Positions 4,253 through 8,145 of a DNA stretch of 8,145 bases are shown here, one piece after another (the first letter of the stretch is position 1; every line of letters starts with the position of its first letter). Position numbers and translations under genes: made by a program. The notes below the pieces were generated by a model. That model was given only the letters and a program-made list of their open reading frames with translations. It did not search any database and had not been told where the DNA came from. Source of the DNA: Candidatus Desantisiibacteriota bacterium (lineage in GTDB: Bacteria > JACRDZ01); contig JACQWU010000108.1 of NCBI GenBank assembly GCA_016209155.1, positions 1 through 8,145 of the forward strand, written 5' to 3'.

Positions 4253-7200
4253 ATGAATATATCTATTCTAAGAGCCAATCCTCCGGAAATTCATTATGTT
4301 GATCCTGCAGTAGTGCCGTATGGTGCGGCATCCAATATAACTATAATTGGTAAAAATTTTTCTGAAAATATGGATATTGTAACATTAAGTCAGAATATGT
4401 ATTTGCTTTCAACATGGAACGCAGTCCAGTCAATTGAAGATATATGTTTAAAGGATGATTATGTTTTTCTTGCATGCGGAATAAAAGGATTGGTTATATT
4501 ACAAATAAGCGATCCTTTTAAACCGGCAAAGTTTGTTAGTTCATTTTCGACTAATACCTCTATCCACAAGGTTTTCGTTGAAGAAAATTATGCTTATATA
4601 ACAGACGATACTAAACTTTATATTATTGATATAAATAATATTACTGCTCCTGATATTGCAGATAAAATAATTTTATCTTCTTCCCCTCAGGTTTTATTTG
4701 CAAAAAACGGGCTGGTATATCTCGGGTACGGGAAAAACGGAATTCAAATAATAAATGCCGCCAATCCTCATGATATTAAAGTAATATCGCAATCTGCATC
4801 ATTTCCTGTTTATGATATTATAATTGATGGAAATTATTTATTGATTGCAAGCGGAAATAGCGGGTTTACAATATTTGATAATAGAGTACCTGAAAAACCA
4901 TTACTCATAAATACTTTTAAGGTTACGGGATTTGTGAGATCACTGTTCAAAGGTAATAAATTCCTGTATTTAGCCTGCGAAAAGGATGGAATTCAGATTT
5001 TTGATATATCAGAAAAAACTAATCCGGAATTTATTTTAAAGATAGACATAAATCAGGAAATTAAATGTGTACAGAAAATAGGGAATTATCTTTATGTTAT
5101 GTCAGATAAAGAAATTTTTATGATAGATTTAATCAAATTCAATTCTCCAAAATTAATTAAAAAATGGAAAGCTTCTTCAAATTTAAACAGAATTATAGGT
5201 TTTAATAATTATTTATATTTGATTGATTCCGGCGGTAATTTTCAGATTTTATCGGGTTTTTGGAAGATAGATGATTATAAATATATTGATAATAAGATGA
5301 TAGTAATAATGGTTTCTAAACAAATGCCGTCGGATATTTATGATATTGCTGTAATAAATAATAATACAGAAGAAAATGGAAGCCTTAATAAAGCCATTAC
5401 AGTTAATAAGCCGGTGGTCAAGGTCAGCTTTATTGCACCGGGCAGTATTGTTTCAGGTACACACAGGGATATTATTGTTATCGGACAAAATTTTATTCCC
5501 GGAGCTAAAATAGAAATTGACGGGAAATTATGCGCAAATATGGAAATATTTTCACAGGCAAAATTGAAAGCCACTTATGATGGAGATTTACCTGTTGGTT
5601 CTTATGATGTTAAAGTTATTAATCCGGACGGGCAGACTGCGGTTTTACCGAAAGCATTTAATGTAATAGAACAAAAATTTTCAATTAATAATGTTGAACC
5701 GGGGAAAATAAATTATGATGATCATAAACGCAGCCTGACTATAAGAGGAGAAAAACTTAATAAAACAAATAAAATAATTTTATGGGGAAATGGTTCTTAT
5801 CTTGTAAGTAATTGTGACACTCCCGGTAATGCAATATCAGTTTTGGTAGCTAAAAATTATTGTTTTGTAGCAGATCAAAATTCCGGTCTTACCGTAATAG
5901 ATATTACAAATCCTGTTTTTCCGGCAATTATCAGTAATTTAGATACTCCGGGCAGTTGTGACGGGATATCTCTATATCACACATGGGGTTACCTTGCTGA
6001 TGGCGAAAGCGGAATACAGATAGTTGATGTTAAATATCCGGATAAACCTGCGATTATCTGGTCATGTGATACACACGGATATGCTTATGGAATTCTGCTT
6101 TATAAAGGACATATGTATGTCGCTGACGGTAAAGCCGGGCTTGCTGTATTTTCGTTTGAAAATCAATATAATCTTCTTCCTGTTGCAAGAGCTAAAACAA
6201 GCGGTGCGATTTACAGTATAGCGATTAAAGATAATTACATTTTTGTGGCAAGCGGTGATGTGGGTATGTCTAAAGGAGAGGGGATTATTGTTATGGATAT
6301 TTCTGACCCTGTGAGCCCAAATACAAAAGCAATTTTTAAGACGCAAGGTTCGGCTAATGCTCTTCAAATTGTAAATAATTTTTTATATGTTGCAGATGGT
6401 GAAGGTGGATTTTTAATATTCGATATATCAAATCCTGAAAATCCGGCACTTATCGGATCTTTCGATTTAAAAGTAAATCTTTTTAATATTTTTGTGGATT
6501 CAAATGCTGAATATGCTTATATTACTGCCGGTAAAAAAGGTTTGTATATATTTGATGTGAAATTTCCAAATAATCCGTTTCCATTATCATCATTTAAGAC
6601 ATCAGATAATGCAAATGGAGTATTTGTAAAAGACAATTTAGCATTTATTGCCGGAGGAAAGGAAGGGCTTTCAATAGTTGATATTAGTAATAATGTTAAT
6701 CCGATGAACATTAATGTTTTAGCAAAAAATAGTTTAACTGTTGATGTTGCATGCGTTGGAAATTACAGTTACTTGGTTGATCATATTAATGGGCTGGTGG
6801 TTGTAAATACTGCGGGACCGCGTTTAAAAATAGAATCTGAGCAGAAATTATCAGGTAAGGGAATGGATATAGAAATAAATAATAATTATGCTTATATTGC
6901 GTCAGGTGAAAAAGGGTTGATAATATTTTCCCTTGAGAATCCTATAAAACCAGAACTGGTAAGTAAGCTATTTTTAAAGGCTAATGCTTATAATGTAAGT
7001 ATAGTTAAAGATACAGCTTATGTATCATGTGTAGATGACGGAGTTTTTATCGTAAATATAAAAAATCCGAAGAATCCTGTTATTATTGGTTCTTTTAAAA
7101 CAAATGAAAAAGCATACAGGACTTTTGCTGATGATAAATATGCTTTTGTGGCAGATTATAATGCAGGACTTTATATTGCTGATATATCAAAATCCAATAA

Positions 7201-7723
7201 TGTAAAAAAAATAAGCAGTATTAATACCAAAGGATATGCCAATGATGTTATAGTCAGAGGTAAATATGCTTTTGTTGCGGCAAGCGATATGGGACTAATT
7301 GTAGTCGATATTTCTGATCCGCAAAATCCAAAAATAGTTTCTTCCTGTAAAACCGAAGGATCTGCAAACAGTATAAAGATTGACAGGGATATCGCAGCTT
7401 TAGCCTGTACAGCATACGGGGTGTTTTTTATTGATATTACCAATCCGCTTAATCCGTTTGTAATAGGCAATTATTATACGCCTGGTACTTCTTATAACGT
7501 TCATATTGCTGATAATAAATTGTATGTGGCTGACGGGAATTTCGGGCTTAATTTTTTTAATATGCCAATTGTAATTGACAAATTTACCGTTTTAGATGAA
7601 AATACTGTGAATTTTGAAGTTCCGGTTAAACTTTCACCCGGTACCTATAATATAACACTGGTTAATCAGAAGGAAAACAGTATCGCAATGAAAAATAATA
7701 TTTTTAGTATTATTAAAAAATAA
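4253..7723 (+). CDS. Giant IPT/TIG and LVIVD beta-propeller surface protein
   Basis: This 1156-residue protein is built from two modules. IPT/TIG-type Ig folds: TIG1 at residues 11-45 plus 337-385 (PPEIHYVDP, ITIIGKNF, then DIYDIAVINN), TIG2 at 386-473 (FIAPGSIVSG, IIVIGQNFIPGAKIEIDG, GSYDVKVINPDG), TIG3 at 474-512 plus 1104-1156 (INNVEPGKI, LTIRGEKL, then SPGTYNITLVNQ). LVIVD-type repeats of about 42 residues (pattern YVADG-xx-GL-x-I-x-DISNPxxP) fill 46-336 (seven copies) and 513-1103 (fourteen copies). The propellers thus seem inserted into loops of TIG1 and TIG3. LVIVD proteins are mostly surface or periplasmic and of unknown function; binding or scaffolding is inference. The annotated ATG has no Shine-Dalgarno and gives no signal peptide, although the frame just upstream encodes a signal-like hydrophobic run. 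The stop lies 22 bp before glyQ. Confidence 0.85.
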   Translation: MNISILRANPPEIHYVDPAVVPYGAASNITIIGKNFSENMDIVTLSQNMYLLSTWNAVQSIEDICLKDDYVFLACGIKGLVILQISDPFKPAKFVSSFSTNTSIHKVFVEENYAYITDDTKLYIIDINNITAPDIADKIILSSSPQVLFAKNGLVYLGYGKNGIQIINAANPHDIKVISQSASFPVYDIIIDGNYLLIASGNSGFTIFDNRVPEKPLLINTFKVTGFVRSLFKGNKFLYLACEKDGIQIFDISEKTNPEFILKIDINQEIKCVQKIGNYLYVMSDKEIFMIDLIKFNSPKLIKKWKASSNLNRIIGFNNYLYLIDSGGNFQILSGFWKIDDYKYIDNKMIVIMVSKQMPSDIYDIAVINNNTEENGSLNKAITVNKPVVKVSFIAPGSIVSGTHRDIIVIGQNFIPGAKIEIDGKLCANMEIFSQAKLKATYDGDLPVGSYDVKVINPDGQTAVLPKAFNVIEQKFSINNVEPGKINYDDHKRSLTIRGEKLNKTNKIILWGNGSYLVSNCDTPGNAISVLVAKNYCFVADQNSGLTVIDITNPVFPAIISNLDTPGSCDGISLYHTWGYLADGESGIQIVDVKYPDKPAIIWSCDTHGYAYGILLYKGHMYVADGKAGLAVFSFENQYNLLPVARAKTSGAIYSIAIKDNYIFVASGDVGMSKGEGIIVMDISDPVSPNTKAIFKTQGSANALQIVNNFLYVADGEGGFLIFDISNPENPALIGSFDLKVNLFNIFVDSNAEYAYITAGKKGLYIFDVKFPNNPFPLSSFKTSDNANGVFVKDNLAFIAGGKEGLSIVDISNNVNPMNINVLAKNSLTVDVACVGNYSYLVDHINGLVVVNTAGPRLKIESEQKLSGKGMDIEINNNYAYIASGEKGLIIFSLENPIKPELVSKLFLKANAYNVSIVKDTAYVSCVDDGVFIVNIKNPKNPVIIGSFKTNEKAYRTFADDKYAFVADYNAGLYIADISKSNNVKKISSINTKGYANDVIVRGKYAFVAASDMGLIVVDISDPQNPKIVSSCKTEGSANSIKIDRDIAALACTAYGVFFIDITNPLNPFVIGNYYTPGTSYNVHIADNKLYVADGNFGLNFFNMPIVIDKFTVLDENTVNFEVPVKLSPGTYNITLVNQKENSIAMKNNIFSIIKK
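4388..5260 (+). repeat. First LVIVD block: seven repeats, one propeller
   Basis: Residues 46-336 of the LVIVD protein. Successive repeats can be aligned on YVFLACGIKGLVILQISDP, YAYITDDTKLYIIDI, LVYLGYGKNGIQIINAANP, YLLIASGNSGFTIFD, FLYLACEKDGIQIFDIS, YLYVMSDKEIFMIDL and YLYLIDSGGNFQIL. Seven copies match a seven-bladed beta-propeller. The copies are diverged at the DNA level. Confidence 0.7.
5789..6691 (+). repeat. Second LVIVD block: repeats 1-7 of fourteen
   Basis: Residues 513-813. This block has the clearest consensus, for example GLTVIDITNPVFPAIISN and GIQIVDVKYPDKPAIIWS, with a DTPG or DTHG turn. Repeat 4 carries a short insertion (SGDVGMSKGEG). The boundary with the third block is inferred from counting sevens. 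Confidence 0.65.
6692..7561 (+). repeat. Third LVIVD block: repeats 8-14 of fourteen
   Basis: Residues 814-1103. Typical copies are GLIVVDISDPQNPKIVSS and GVFFIDITNPLNPFVIGN. The block ends at YVADGNFGLNFFN, after which the TIG3 strands resume. It is read as a third seven-bladed propeller; a single 14-repeat closure is the alternative. Confidence 0.65.
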
Positions 7724-7729
7724 AAAATG

Positions 7730-7734
7730 AAGGA
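7730..7734 (+). promoter_or_regulatory. Ribosome binding site of glyQ
   Basis: AAGGA in the 22-bp gap, 11 nt before ATG 7746. The very short gap and lack of a terminator suggest that glyQ can be read from transcripts of the LVIVD gene. Confidence 0.55.
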
Positions 7735-7745
7735 TAATTAATTTT

Positions 7746-8145
7746 ATGAAATTTTTAACTTTTCAGGATATTATTTTAAAGCTGCAGAATTATTGGGCAG
7801 GCAAAGGATGCATTCTTTGTCAGCCGTATGATCTTGAAAAAGGTGCGGGGACCTTTAATCCCGCCACTTTTTTACGTGTACTGGGTCCCAAACCATGGAA
7901 AGCTGCTTATGTGGAGCCTTCACGCAGACCATCTGACGGACGATATGGCGAAAATCCCAATCGTCTTCAGTATTTTTATCAATATCAGGTAATATTAAAA
8001 CCCGCTCCGGAAGATGTCCAGAAATTATATCTTGACAGTTTATATATTTTAGGGATAGATCCGCATAAACATGATATAAGATTTGTTGAGGATGATTGGG
8101 AATCCCCGACGCTTGGCGCCTGGGGATTAGGCTGGGAAGTATGGC
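7746..8145 (+). CDS. glyQ: Glycine--tRNA ligase alpha subunit, 5' part
   Basis: The first 133 codons are present and the rest lies beyond the right edge; full GlyQ proteins are about 290-300 residues. It is the catalytic alpha subunit of the bacterial alpha2-beta2 glycyl-tRNA synthetase, which activates glycine with ATP and charges tRNA-Gly in the cytoplasm together with GlyS. Recognition rests on highly conserved stretches: [39 protein letters not shown], the class II signature region [20 protein letters not shown] and [13 protein letters not shown], and [18 protein letters not shown]. The start has AAGGA 11 nt upstream. It follows the LVIVD protein gene by 22 bp on the same strand, an unexpected partner for a housekeeping gene. 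glyS would be expected downstream, outside the window. Confidence 0.97.
   Translation, partial: MKFLTFQDIILKLQNYWAGKGCILCQPYDLEKGAGTFNPATFLRVLGPKPWKAAYVEPSRRPSDGRYGENPNRLQYFYQYQVILKPAPEDVQKLYLDSLYILGIDPHKHDIRFVEDDWESPTLGAWGLGWEVW

Noticed and set aside
6062-6367. Minus-strand frame of 101 codons inside the LVIVD gene, and similar antisense frames at 5338-5574, 6517-6711 and 7171-7470
   Set aside because: They are antisense shadows of a clearly coding repeat region, without ribosome binding sites or recognisable domains.
4388-7561. LVIVD repeats as a DNA-level tandem repeat or CRISPR-like array
   Set aside because: The periodicity is at protein level (about 42 residues) with strongly diverged DNA. 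There are no identical direct repeats with spacers.

Overview
The window is AT-rich (GC roughly one third by eye) and comes from a Gram-negative-type bacterium. It holds an outer-membrane beta-barrel gene ending in an aromatic residue, several Sec-type signal peptides, and a separate glycyl-tRNA synthetase alpha-subunit gene (glyQ). It also carries dispersed-type short intergenic repeats: an 8-bp CACAGAGG-type tandem, a GGGCAGG...CCTGCCC hairpin and TCGTCC heptads. I associate such repeats with uncultivated Gram-negative lineages and some deltaproteobacteria. I cannot name the lineage. TGA acts as an ordinary stop in at least three genes here, so a reassigned genetic code is unlikely.

Layout. 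Five genes run on the minus strand, listed here in transcription order. (1) 4132-3398: membrane-anchored or exported class I SAM methyltransferase with a Cys-rich tail. (2) 3310-2942: small Cys-rich secreted protein, probably a lipoprotein. (3) 2771-2409: secreted protein with two heavy-metal-binding (HMBD) motifs, interrupted by an in-frame TGA. (4) 2412-1186: porin-like outer-membrane protein, coupled to (3) by an ATGA overlap. (5) 1070 to beyond position 1: exported protein with FMN_bind-like segments, whose 3' end is outside the window. Across a 120-bp divergent spacer with a 25-bp perfect dyad, two genes run on the plus strand: a 1156-residue protein of IPT/TIG domains and LVIVD-type beta-propeller repeats (4253-7723), then the 5' part of glyQ (7746 to beyond the right edge).

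How they may work together. The minus-strand genes all encode envelope proteins, and at least two are thiol- or metal-binding in character. I infer a periplasmic metal-handling or redox cluster. The substrate (copper, mercury, arsenic or other) cannot be read from the sequence. The LVIVD/TIG protein looks like a large surface or periplasmic scaffold.

The points most worth checking are: the in-frame TGA (Sec-Cys candidate or nonsense mutation) in the HMBD protein; the 7 + 14 propeller repeats nested inside TIG folds; a short repeat that has become part of the porin's signal peptide; and a signal peptide for the LVIVD protein that lies one base out of frame with the nearest upstream ATG. No gene-free stretch exceeds 300 bp.
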